Notes under the pieces: generated by a model
What the model saw: the letters and a program-made list of their open reading frames with translations, nothing else
Databases searched by the model: none
What the model was told of the DNA's origin: nothing
Translations under genes and position numbers: made by a program
Shown: positions 1-5,696 of the stretch, one piece after another
Layout: each line of letters opens with the position of its first letter
Numbering within the stretch: position 1 is the stretch's first letter
Assembly (NCBI GenBank): GCA_900552315.1
Contig: URZM01000056.1
Location: forward strand, 1 to 12,025
Origin: an uncultured Bacteroidales bacterium
GTDB taxonomy: Bacteria; Bacteroidota; Bacteroidia; Bacteroidales; Muribaculaceae
DNA length: 12,025 nt
Direction of reading: 5' to 3'

Positions 1-1211
1 GTGGACACGAAGCAGTCCACGTCCAGGGCCACGAGGGGGCTCCGGGTGGCGAGCACGCGCTTCTCCAGCTCGCGCATCTGCGCCGAATACCCCCGTTGCA
101 CGCCGGAAGCCCACAGGAGCCACAGCGAGAGCGCCAACGCAAGCATAAGAGCCAAGCCACGGCGCGGACGCGCGAAGAAAGCCGGGAAGAGAAGCGCGAG
201 CATACCCACGGACATGCCTGTAAGCAGCAGCGCAGGGTACCATGTGGCACGGCCACGCATACCGGCGGCGAACGCCACCACCAGGCCCGCGAAGCCCGCA
301 ACGAGCATGAAGAGCAGCGACAGGGCCCGCCCCTTGCTCGCGGCACACCGGCCTCTCCTGAAAAAATATATCAGCGTCACCGGGAGGGCCAGCCACAGCG
401 CCGGAACCCTGACGACGTTCTGTATCTGCCAAAGGGTCAGCAAGGACCAGGCGTCCACCCCTCCCATCCTTCCGGATGTGCCGGGCGAGGAGAGCAGGAA
501 CAGGACGCCCACGGCGTATGCGGCAAGCATGGCCCACCGGCACGGCCCGGCATGGCGGCGCGACACGCATAGAGCCATGAACCCGAGAAACGTGGGCACA
601 GAGAACCCCTCGTGCATGGCCCCGGCAAAGAACATGAACGGCAGTACGTATGCCATCCGCCACCCGAACCGCCCCTCATGGTACAGCGTCAGGCACACGG
701 CCGAGAGGGTCACGGCTCCGGAAAGGACATAGTTGAAGCCCACCGACGCGCTCGTGAACTGATGGTTCCAAGGGAGCAGAAGCATGATGAGCCAGAGGAG
801 CGCAGCCACGGCAAACGGGCGGCGAGTCCAACGGCTCCCCAGCGACAGGCGGCACAGGGCCACGGCACACACCCCCAGCGCAACTCCCACCGCAAGCCTA
901 CCCGCCCACAGCGGCAGCAGGTTCACCAGTATCAGCAGCTTGTCCGCCATGCGTCCGTTGCTGTGCGCGTAATGATCCGCACAACTCCCAAGGGCCTCGG
1001 CCAGTGAAGCGTTGTCCCCTCCCAGGCAATGGGCGAACTCATAGAACGTGGAGCCTTTGCCGTGCATGTAGATCCAGTCGTCGGCATAGCGGCAGCAGCA
1101 GAGCATGAACACGGAGAAACACACCGTGAGCAGCCCCACCGCACACCATGACACCCCCTGCGGCGTGAACACGCCTGAGCACAACTCCCTGATTTTTCCT
1201 TGACACCGCAT
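1..1211 (-). CDS. Polytopic membrane protein, DUF6056/GT-C-like, 3' end cut by window edge
   Basis: Reading the minus strand from an ATG at 1211 gives 403 codons without a stop, running off the left edge. The protein has a short basic N-terminus, a first membrane helix at about residues 20-35, then the loop sequence YADDWIYMHG, followed by at least six further hydrophobic helices separated by short Arg/His-rich loops. A DD pair in the first outer loop, an NGR-type motif (HSNGRMADK) and a GFNYVLSG segment resemble Bacteroidales DUF6056 proteins and, more generally, GT-C fold glycosyltransferase-like membrane proteins of surface polysaccharide pathways; this family assignment is from memory and only moderately certain. 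The start is supported by a promoter-like element ending just upstream and by the position of the first helix. No stop, frameshift or missing segment is visible. The substrate cannot be told from the sequence. Confidence 0.72.
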   Translation of the reverse strand, partial: MRCQGKIRELCSGVFTPQGVSWCAVGLLTVCFSVFMLCCCRYADDWIYMHGKGSTFYEFAHCLGGDNASLAEALGSCADHYAHSNGRMADKLLILVNLLPLWAGRLAVGVALGVCAVALCRLSLGSRWTRRPFAVAALLWLIMLLLPWNHQFTSASVGFNYVLSGAVTLSAVCLTLYHEGRFGWRMAYVLPFMFFAGAMHEGFSVPTFLGFMALCVSRRHAGPCRWAMLAAYAVGVLFLLSSPGTSGRMGGVDAWSLLTLWQIQNVVRVPALWLALPVTLIYFFRRGRCAASKGRALSLLFMLVAGFAGLVVAFAAGMRGRATWYPALLLTGMSVGMLALLFPAFFARPRRGLALMLALALSLWLLWASGVQRGYSAQMRELEKRVLATRSPLVALDVDCFVS

Positions 1212-1220
1212 TTCAGGACA

Positions 1221-1250
1221 CAAAATTACAACTTTTATCCTGACCGGCAA
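1221..1250 (-). promoter_or_regulatory. Bacteroidetes-type promoter for the membrane protein
   Basis: On the minus strand TAATTTTG (1228-1221) fits the Bacteroidetes -7 consensus TAnnTTTG, with TTG (1250-1248) 19 bases upstream as the -33 element. Transcription would start around 1214, only a few bases before the ATG at 1211, so the message would be nearly leaderless. Confidence 0.5.
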
Positions 1251-1317
1251 GCCCCCAGCTCGCTACCCACCCACTCGCACACAACCAATTAGCCAAAGAC
1301 CCACGGCGTGGCAAGGC

Positions 1318-1354
1318 AGCAAAGCAAAGCGCCGCCGTGACCGCACGGCAGCGC
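1318..1354 (-). terminator. Intrinsic terminator after the lipoprotein gene
   Basis: The arms at 1329-1339 and 1344-1354 pair over 11 positions with a single C/A mismatch and a four-base loop (ACCG at 1340-1343). Read on the minus strand the hairpin is followed by a T-rich stretch (TTTGCTTTGC). It lies 36 bases beyond the stop of the minus-strand lipoprotein gene, where a terminator for the protease operon is expected. Confidence 0.55.
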
Positions 1355-1389
1355 TTAAAGCTGAAGAGGAGGAGGGCATCATAAGTCCC

Positions 1390-2043
1390 TTACTCGTTCT
1401 CCTGATATTTGTTCCACAGCTCAGAGGCCTCTTCGGCTGTAGCCGCGCGCATGGTGAATTTCACATACGACCCGGGGTCCATGTCGTCCGTGTTTATCTG
1501 CATGTCACCTCCTTCTCCCCCAAAATAAAGGTCATATCTCTCCGGGTTGAAATCCTTGGGAGTCACGCCATAGAAGGCACCGAGTATCAGCTCGTCTTCG
1601 CTCACCGACAGAACGGTGTAGGTGCATTTGCGGGCAATTCTCGTGTTGGCTGTCAGCTCGCCCGTCAGCTCGTCGTAGCTGTAGCCTATGTCTTCGCGAG
1701 AGTAGAACTTGATTCCCGGCCGATACGTCGGCGGAATCCAGAAATACGTCATCACGTCGCCGCTGATGCTGAGTCCCTCCATCTCTATGCCGCTGTCTCC
1801 GACCATATAGTTTGCGATGAGCTTGTCGTACTCGGTGCCGTCAGACATCACTGTGGAGAGCTTTTCACGCACCCACATGCGCCCTTTCACCTTGGAGTCA
1901 AAGTCGGCGGCAGAGATATGCTTGGTCTCGGTGGACTCGGACGGGTCGGGAGACTTGGGCTGGTCATCGTCTGAGCTGCATGCCGTCAGAGCGAGCGCCA
2001 TGAAGGACACCAGCATAGCCATGAGAATTGTTTGCTTCTTCAT
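1390..2043 (-). CDS. Small surface lipoprotein of unknown function, partner of the C10 protease
   Basis: A 217-residue protein with a signal peptide of lipoprotein type: MKK, a hydrophobic stretch, then the lipobox LTAC with the lipidated Cys at residue 22. The mature protein starts CSSDDDQ, an acidic run directly after the Cys that matches the known Bacteroidetes lipoprotein export signal, so it is probably displayed on the outer surface. The rest (about residues 35-217) alternates short beta-like strands and turns with many acidic residues and no catalytic motif that I recognise; a lipocalin-like or other beta-barrel fold is possible. The start at 2043 is preferred over an in-frame ATG seven codons upstream because the basic N-terminus then sits at the front of the signal peptide. 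Only 23 bases separate it from the protease stop, with no promoter between, so the two are likely co-transcribed. A role as inhibitor, chaperone or substrate-binding partner is conjecture. Confidence 0.85.
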   Translation of the reverse strand: MKKQTILMAMLVSFMALALTACSSDDDQPKSPDPSESTETKHISAADFDSKVKGRMWVREKLSTVMSDGTEYDKLIANYMVGDSGIEMEGLSISGDVMTYFWIPPTYRPGIKFYSREDIGYSYDELTGELTANTRIARKCTYTVLSVSEDELILGAFYGVTPKDFNPERYDLYFGGEGGDMQINTDDMDPGSYVKFTMRAATAEEASELWNKYQENE

Positions 2044-2066
2044 AAATTCACGATTTAAAGTCATAT

Positions 2067-3380
2067 TTACTGGGGTTGGTAAGGAATTGGCGGGAAGGGG
2101 GGTGTAATGGTTTTACCAACTGGTTTGAAATTACTCATGAACCTTATGTCCTTACTGTAATTTCTATATATAGCACTACTTACGTCTCCTGAGTCTATTG
2201 CGTCAATAATATCCGGCGCACCGTTAAAATCATGGTCAGCCACAAGATAATAACCATTGCAAGTTCCTGAGTCCCCCCATACACAATGATAATATGTGTA
2301 CAATTTCACATTGTGAATAGGTATGCCTGATTCGTCAGTGACAGTTCCATCACCCCTATAGTACTGGAGCAATCCATCCACCGCCCAAACATGGCCTGTG
2401 GAATACTCAGCTGTGCCGGATGCCCCATACAAGAATAAAGGGCCATTCTCAAGGTCGTCTATAGCCTTCTGCTCATTGGCGTAAAAATTAATAAACTCAT
2501 CCGGCTTTTCATATCCACATTTTTCAAACGTGGGCCTTATGTTAGATAAATTGGCTGCACCTATGTGCGTTGAGTCATTACCATAAACATGAAGATAATC
2601 CCTGCCGCTAATAATACCTAAGAGGCGAGCAATACCATCATCATTATTCCCTCTGTTCATTGATGTCCAGTCGAAGGTATAGGCACCAAGCTTTTCAGGC
2701 CAAGCATAATATGACATGATAAGTTCAGTCGCTATAGCTGCACAGCAAGTAAGAGCCAGTTCTCCCTTGTCGTTCACAACATACTTTGAAAGCGCCTTGT
2801 CATAAGGGCCCATGCGATTCTGCCGTTTACTTAACATAGGCGCTATTTTTTTATGCGGCTCCGCATCATACCATTTTATTGAATCCACCGGAGGGTCGAT
2901 GGGTTCAAACGGTAAGGGTCCGAAACCAGCCACCTGAATGTTGTACTTTGCCGACTCAACAGCGTATGACAGCATTGCTTCGATTGCTGGATTTGAGTCT
3001 TCTGTTATCTGAAAACTGCCTGTATCGGAGAGAGCATAAACAGGAATGGCTCTTTTGTCCGCCGACACAATGGCAAACCCTTCATTGTTCGCATAGTTGA
3101 TGATGTAGAGCACCGTGTCGTTTTCTTCCTGAGAAGATCGAGTTGAAATCTTCCCTCTTATCACTGACACCTCTTCTACTTGTCGATAGCTTCGTGTCTT
3201 TACGTCGCCAATGTCAGCCAACATGCTGTTGGCTATTTGAACAGCCTCGTTGACGGTAACACGATGGGGATTTGTCGGAGCACTTTCGTCCACATTAACT
3301 GGCATAGGCGGCCCCTCGTTGGCACAGCCCGAAATAGCGAGCACTATGGCGAGCATGATAACATAATAGAGTCTTTTCAT
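2067..3380 (-). CDS. C10 family (streptopain-like) cysteine protease lipoprotein
   Basis: A 437-residue protein. Residues 1-19 are a lipoprotein signal peptide with lipobox ISGC (Cys19). Residues about 40-150 look like the Spi/streptopain pro-domain (HRVTVNEAVQIANSML, then NNEGFAIVSADKR, typical of C10 pro-regions). The peptidase domain follows: a probable oxyanion Gln187 with PYD at 192-194, the catalytic Cys213 in TCCAAIATELIMSYY, the catalytic His330 in GHVWAVDG, and HCVWGDSG with CNGYYLV at 365-380. The order and spacing match family C10. It differs from typical members in a doubled Cys212-Cys213 (usually Gly-Cys) and in WGDSG where WGWGG is usual, with Val in place of the usual Asn before that Trp. 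The C-terminus is proline-rich (TPPFPPIPYQPQ). The gene is much AT-richer than its neighbours (about 40% GC in sampled 60-base lines against about 60-70% in the genes to the right), suggesting recent acquisition. It is first in a two-gene unit with its own promoter. Confidence 0.88.
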   Translation of the reverse strand: MKRLYYVIMLAIVLAISGCANEGPPMPVNVDESAPTNPHRVTVNEAVQIANSMLADIGDVKTRSYRQVEEVSVIRGKISTRSSQEENDTVLYIINYANNEGFAIVSADKRAIPVYALSDTGSFQITEDSNPAIEAMLSYAVESAKYNIQVAGFGPLPFEPIDPPVDSIKWYDAEPHKKIAPMLSKRQNRMGPYDKALSKYVVNDKGELALTCCAAIATELIMSYYAWPEKLGAYTFDWTSMNRGNNDDGIARLLGIISGRDYLHVYGNDSTHIGAANLSNIRPTFEKCGYEKPDEFINFYANEQKAIDDLENGPLFLYGASGTAEYSTGHVWAVDGLLQYYRGDGTVTDESGIPIHNVKLYTYYHCVWGDSGTCNGYYLVADHDFNGAPDIIDAIDSGDVSSAIYRNYSKDIRFMSNFKPVGKTITPPFPPIPYQPQ

Positions 3381-3414
3381 AAGCGAAAATTTCTAGATGA
3401 ACTATTATCATCAG

Positions 3415-3446
3415 CAAAATTATAACTATTTTTTAAAAAATCCAAA
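3415..3446 (-). promoter_or_regulatory. Bacteroidetes-type promoter of the C10 protease unit
   Basis: On the minus strand TTTG (3446-3443) and TAATTTTG (3422-3415) are separated by exactly 20 bases, matching the Bacteroidetes -33/-7 consensus. The spacer contains a run of T followed by a run of A. Transcription would start near 3408, about 28 bases ahead of the protease ATG at 3380. Confidence 0.65.
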
Positions 3447-3765
3447 TGATTTTCTTAAAATCTGTGAGCGCACATCAAATATACAACTCAAACCAACCCA
3501 AGCTCTTTACTATATATATGAAGCACACTCTAAAAAAATGACGCAAAATAAAACTACCATACATTATGTTTATGGGGAATAGGCTTGTTTCAAAACAAGG
3601 CTCTATTATCACAACATGTATCTTAGATATGGCGAAAGATGGAGACGTCAGAGGAAATAACGACTGCATACGCCTGCGTTCCACGAGGGTCAAACAATGT
3701 TGTACATAACAAATGTTCCGCCAAATCCCTCACGCATATTTTAAAAAAGCTGTTTGGATTTCTTT

Positions 3766-3800
3766 AAAAAATCCTGAATCATCCGCTTTCGGACAGGATT
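3766..3800 (-). terminator. Orphan intrinsic-terminator-like hairpin
   Basis: AATCCTG (3770-3776) pairs with CAGGATT (3794-3800), and TCCG (3782-3785) pairs with CGGA (3790-3793) around a CTTT loop, leaving a five-base bulge. On the minus strand the hairpin runs straight into six T (3771-3766). No minus-strand gene lies upstream of it, so it may end antisense transcription, belong to an unseen RNA, or be unrelated to termination. Confidence 0.4.
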
Positions 3801-3873
3801 AACCGCAATATATTGATAATCAATACAGTGAAACATTTCAGCGCATCAACTGAACATCAAAATAACTTTGAAG

Positions 3874-3902
3874 GCAGGGCAGCTGCACCGGGGTGCAGCC
3901 CT
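3874..3902. other. GC-rich stem-loop upstream of the GlmU-like gene
   Basis: GCTGCAC (3882-3888) and GTGCAGC (3893-3899) pair perfectly around a CGGG loop, and AGG / CCT extend the stem across a three-base bulge. It stands out in AT-rich surroundings and starts 11 bases after a -7-like box TAACTTTG at 3863-3870, although no -33 element is at the right distance. If that box is active this hairpin would sit at the 5' end of a long leader. Confidence 0.4.
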
Positions 3903-3992
3903 AAAAGGCGCAGGCAATCAATAATTTAGCAGGTACTGAATAGTTACTTTGCTGAACGCGCTTTGCTAAAAAGTGTTAAGAAAGCGCTAATA

Positions 3993-4024
3993 TTTGTAAA
4001 AATGAGGCGAAATGGCTAACTTTG
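3993..4024 (+). promoter_or_regulatory. Bacteroidetes-type promoter of the GlmU-like gene
   Basis: TTTG (3993-3996) and TAACTTTG (4017-4024) are spaced by exactly 20 bases on the plus strand. The predicted start near 4031 leaves a leader of about 80 bases. An inverted repeat (arms 3958-3964 and 3981-3987) lies just upstream and could be a regulator site. Confidence 0.65.
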
Positions 4025-4112
4025 TCTCTAAATTTCCTCACTCCACTCGGAGGCTCGGCATGTGTCCGCGCCGCTACATTCAAACCACTGCAACCCGATA
4101 CCACGACATTCC

Positions 4113-5336
4113 ATGAAGAATATCATACTCTATGACTCGGCGGAGGTGCATGCAGACATGCTCCCGCTCTCGTTCACACGCCCGGTAAGCGATTTCCGGG
4201 TGGGTATCACCACCATATCCCAGAAATGGCAGCGCTGCCTGCCGGGCACCTACAGCGTCTACACGGCTCCCTACCTGCGCGAGAAGTTCCGCCCAGCACC
4301 GGTGGAGGACAACATGTTCGTGGCGGCCAACTGCCTGCCCTCCCCTGCCTTGGCCTCGGCTATCTCCGCCCTGGAGCCGCGCCAGGCCATCACGCTGCCC
4401 GACGGCGAGTATGTCGCTTTCCGAGGGTCTATGCAGATGTTCGAGGAGCTGATAGCGGGCACATTAGAGCCTCAGGCCATAGTGTTCGACGGTCCTTGCG
4501 TGCCCCTGCACCGCCTATATGACATATTCCTGAACAACGGAGCCGCCATAGTGGAGGACTACAAGGCGCTGACCGCAGGACGCGAGAGCCTGCCTCTGCC
4601 TGAGGGCAACCTGCTGATAGGCTCCCCTACCCTGCCGGACGGCACACCGTCCCTGTTCATAGAGGAGGGCGCCACGGTAATGGGAGCCACCATCAACGTG
4701 AGCGGCGGCCCCGTGTACATAGGCCGGGATGCCTCTCTGCTCGAAGGATGCTGCGTGCGCGGGCCCTTGGCCCTGTGCGAGCACGCGCAGGTGAACATGG
4801 GAGCCAAGATTTACGCAGACACGACGCTGGGACCCTACTGCAAGGTCGGCGGCGAGCTGAACAACGTGGTGATGTTCGGGTATTCGAACAAAGCGCATGA
4901 CGGCTATCTGGGAAATGCAGTGATCGGGGAATGGTGCAACATAGGCGCGGGCACCAACGCCTCGAACCTCAAGAACGACTACTCCAAGATACGCCTCTGG
5001 AATTACCCCAAGCGCTCCTTCCTGCGCACCGACCTGCAGTTCTGCGGCCTGATGATGGGGGACCACTCCAAAGCGGGCATCAACTGCATGTTCAACACGG
5101 CCACCGTGGTGGGAGTGGGCTGCAACATACATGGCGCGGGGTTCCCGCGTCCCTTCATACCCTCCTTCTCGGAGGGGAGCCCCACCGCCGGATTCAAGGA
5201 TGTGGACCTGAAGAAGTTTTTCGACATAGCCGCACGCGCCATGAGCCGCCGAGGCATCGAGCTCACCGAACAGGACCACCGCATCTTCCAAGCCATCTTC
5301 GAGGTGGCCGGGACCTACAAGGGAAATCGCCATTAA
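4113..5336 (+). CDS. GlmU-like sugar nucleotidyltransferase/acetyltransferase (Bacteroidetes type)
   Basis: A 407-residue cytoplasmic enzyme of the Bacteroidetes GlmU-like family (TIGR03991 type), thought to make UDP-N-acetylglucosamine for peptidoglycan and surface glycans. The N-terminal half (about 1-170) is the divergent nucleotidyltransferase part, opening with NIILYDSAEVHADMLPLSFTRPV and continuing FRVGITTISQKW; it lacks the usual GxGTRM loop, as is normal for this family. From about residue 180 to 345 hexapeptide repeats form a left-handed beta helix (VYIGRDASLLEGC, MGAKIYADTTLG, AVIGEWCNIGAG), with the signature MFGYSNKAHDGYLG at 254-267 and NASNLKNDY at 282-290. The ATG at 4113 is chosen over an upstream in-frame GTG at 4062 because the family begins with this hydrophobic strand and the promoter leaves a normal leader. 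Length is typical and no break is seen. It has its own promoter and a strong terminator, so it is probably monocistronic. Confidence 0.92.
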   Translation: MKNIILYDSAEVHADMLPLSFTRPVSDFRVGITTISQKWQRCLPGTYSVYTAPYLREKFRPAPVEDNMFVAANCLPSPALASAISALEPRQAITLPDGEYVAFRGSMQMFEELIAGTLEPQAIVFDGPCVPLHRLYDIFLNNGAAIVEDYKALTAGRESLPLPEGNLLIGSPTLPDGTPSLFIEEGATVMGATINVSGGPVYIGRDASLLEGCCVRGPLALCEHAQVNMGAKIYADTTLGPYCKVGGELNNVVMFGYSNKAHDGYLGNAVIGEWCNIGAGTNASNLKNDYSKIRLWNYPKRSFLRTDLQFCGLMMGDHSKAGINCMFNTATVVGVGCNIHGAGFPRPFIPSFSEGSPTAGFKDVDLKKFFDIAARAMSRRGIELTEQDHRIFQAIFEVAGTYKGNRH

Positions 5337-5457
5337 TGTTTTTTAACATTGCAGATTTGCGCAAGTCAGGCATTATGCCTAACTTCGCGGCGGATAATAA
5401 ATCATAGTACGTAAGCACTATGAACCTAGCATGTAAGAATTTATTTAGTTAAGCTAA
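5337..5457. other. Structured segment after the GlmU-like gene
   Basis: No gene is visible. The stretch carries a hairpin at 5360-5389 (AGGCA/TGCCT core at 5368-5380 with AAGT/ACTT and CGC/GCG extensions, broken by one mismatch and one bulge) and a second one at 5403-5422 (CATAGT/ACTATG). Together with the terminator that follows they give three stem-loops in about 145 bases, perhaps a processed 3' region or a 3'-derived small RNA. Confidence 0.4.
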
Positions 5458-5505
5458 AGAAGCGAGCACGTGATTGTGAAATTCCGTCCTCGCTTTTCTT
5501 TTTGG
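5458..5505 (+). terminator. Intrinsic terminator of the GlmU-like gene
   Basis: AAGCGAG (5460-5466) pairs with CTCGCTT (5489-5495), with ACG/CGT continuing the stem inside after one mismatch. The right arm runs directly into TTTTCTTTTT, a classical rho-independent layout on the plus strand. Confidence 0.75.
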
Positions 5506-5560
5506 GGTCGGAGGAGTCGGACCCCTCCGACCCGTCCGACTTGTCCGACTTGTCCTACCT
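5505..5560. repeat. GTCCGACTT tandem repeat and hairpin
   Basis: GGGTCGGAGG (5505-5514) and CCTCCGACCC (5524-5533) form a perfect 10-base-pair stem with a nine-base loop. It leads into two exact copies of the nonamer GTCCGACTT (5534-5542, 5543-5551) and a third degenerate copy. Related units in the other orientation occur at 9545-9597. Their origin is unknown; they look like a dispersed intergenic minisatellite of this genome. Confidence 0.6.
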
Positions 5561-5696
5561 GCTTGGTCGCCACCCCGGAATGCACACTGGCGGAAGGTGT
5601 GTGCAAGCCTGTACGGCTTTATTGCCCTAAAAGTTCGGTTTACAGGCCCGGGGCGTTGTAAGGCTCATGTTTTATTTGTAAATTGCAGGCGTTTTT
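5561..5696. other. Leader region of the cardiolipin synthase gene
   Basis: No gene is evident; an 82-codon-scale frame here is not supported. Two stem-loops are visible: TGCACAC (5581-5587) with GTGTGCA (5599-5605), and AAGCC (5605-5609) with GGCTT (5615-5619). I found no full TAnnTTTG promoter; TATTTG in the last 30 bases before the ATG is only a weak candidate. Confidence 0.35.

Larger units (their letters stand above)
3447..3992. other. AT-rich gap without a recognisable gene
   Basis: This stretch between two divergent genes is AT-rich (14 G or C in the 60 bases from 3421). Reading frames of about 60-70 codons exist on both strands (plus 3397-3582, minus 3475-3693) but are low in complexity, overlap each other or the protease promoter, and resemble no family I know. 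The visible structure is the hairpin at 3770-3800, a second hairpin at 3882-3899, an isolated -7 box TAACTTTG at 3863-3870, and an inverted repeat GCGCTTT (3958-3964) / AAAGCGC (3981-3987) just upstream of the promoter of the next gene. Confidence 0.6.

Noticed and set aside
1..1007. Plus-strand frames of 131-243 codons at the left end (1-732, 96-572, 612-1007)
   Set aside because: They are Arg/Pro/His-rich shadow frames of the minus-strand membrane protein, which has coherent hydrophobic helices and a promoter.
3397..3693. Short frames on both strands in the AT-rich gap (plus 3397-3582, minus 3475-3693)
   Set aside because: Asn/Tyr/Lys-rich or mixed composition expected from AT-rich DNA, overlapping each other and the protease promoter, no domain.
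3640..3720. Possible tRNA-like segment near GTTCCACGAGGGTC
   Set aside because: No acceptor stem, anticodon arm or CCA-adjacent pairing could be built around it.
4515..5333. 272-codon minus-strand frame opposite the GlmU-like gene
   Set aside because: Antisense shadow of a clearly coding gene with family motifs and hexapeptide repeats; the product is Gly/Ala/His-rich with no recognisable domain.
5505..5560. CRISPR-like array
   Set aside because: Units are nine bases with no spacers; it is a simple tandem repeat.
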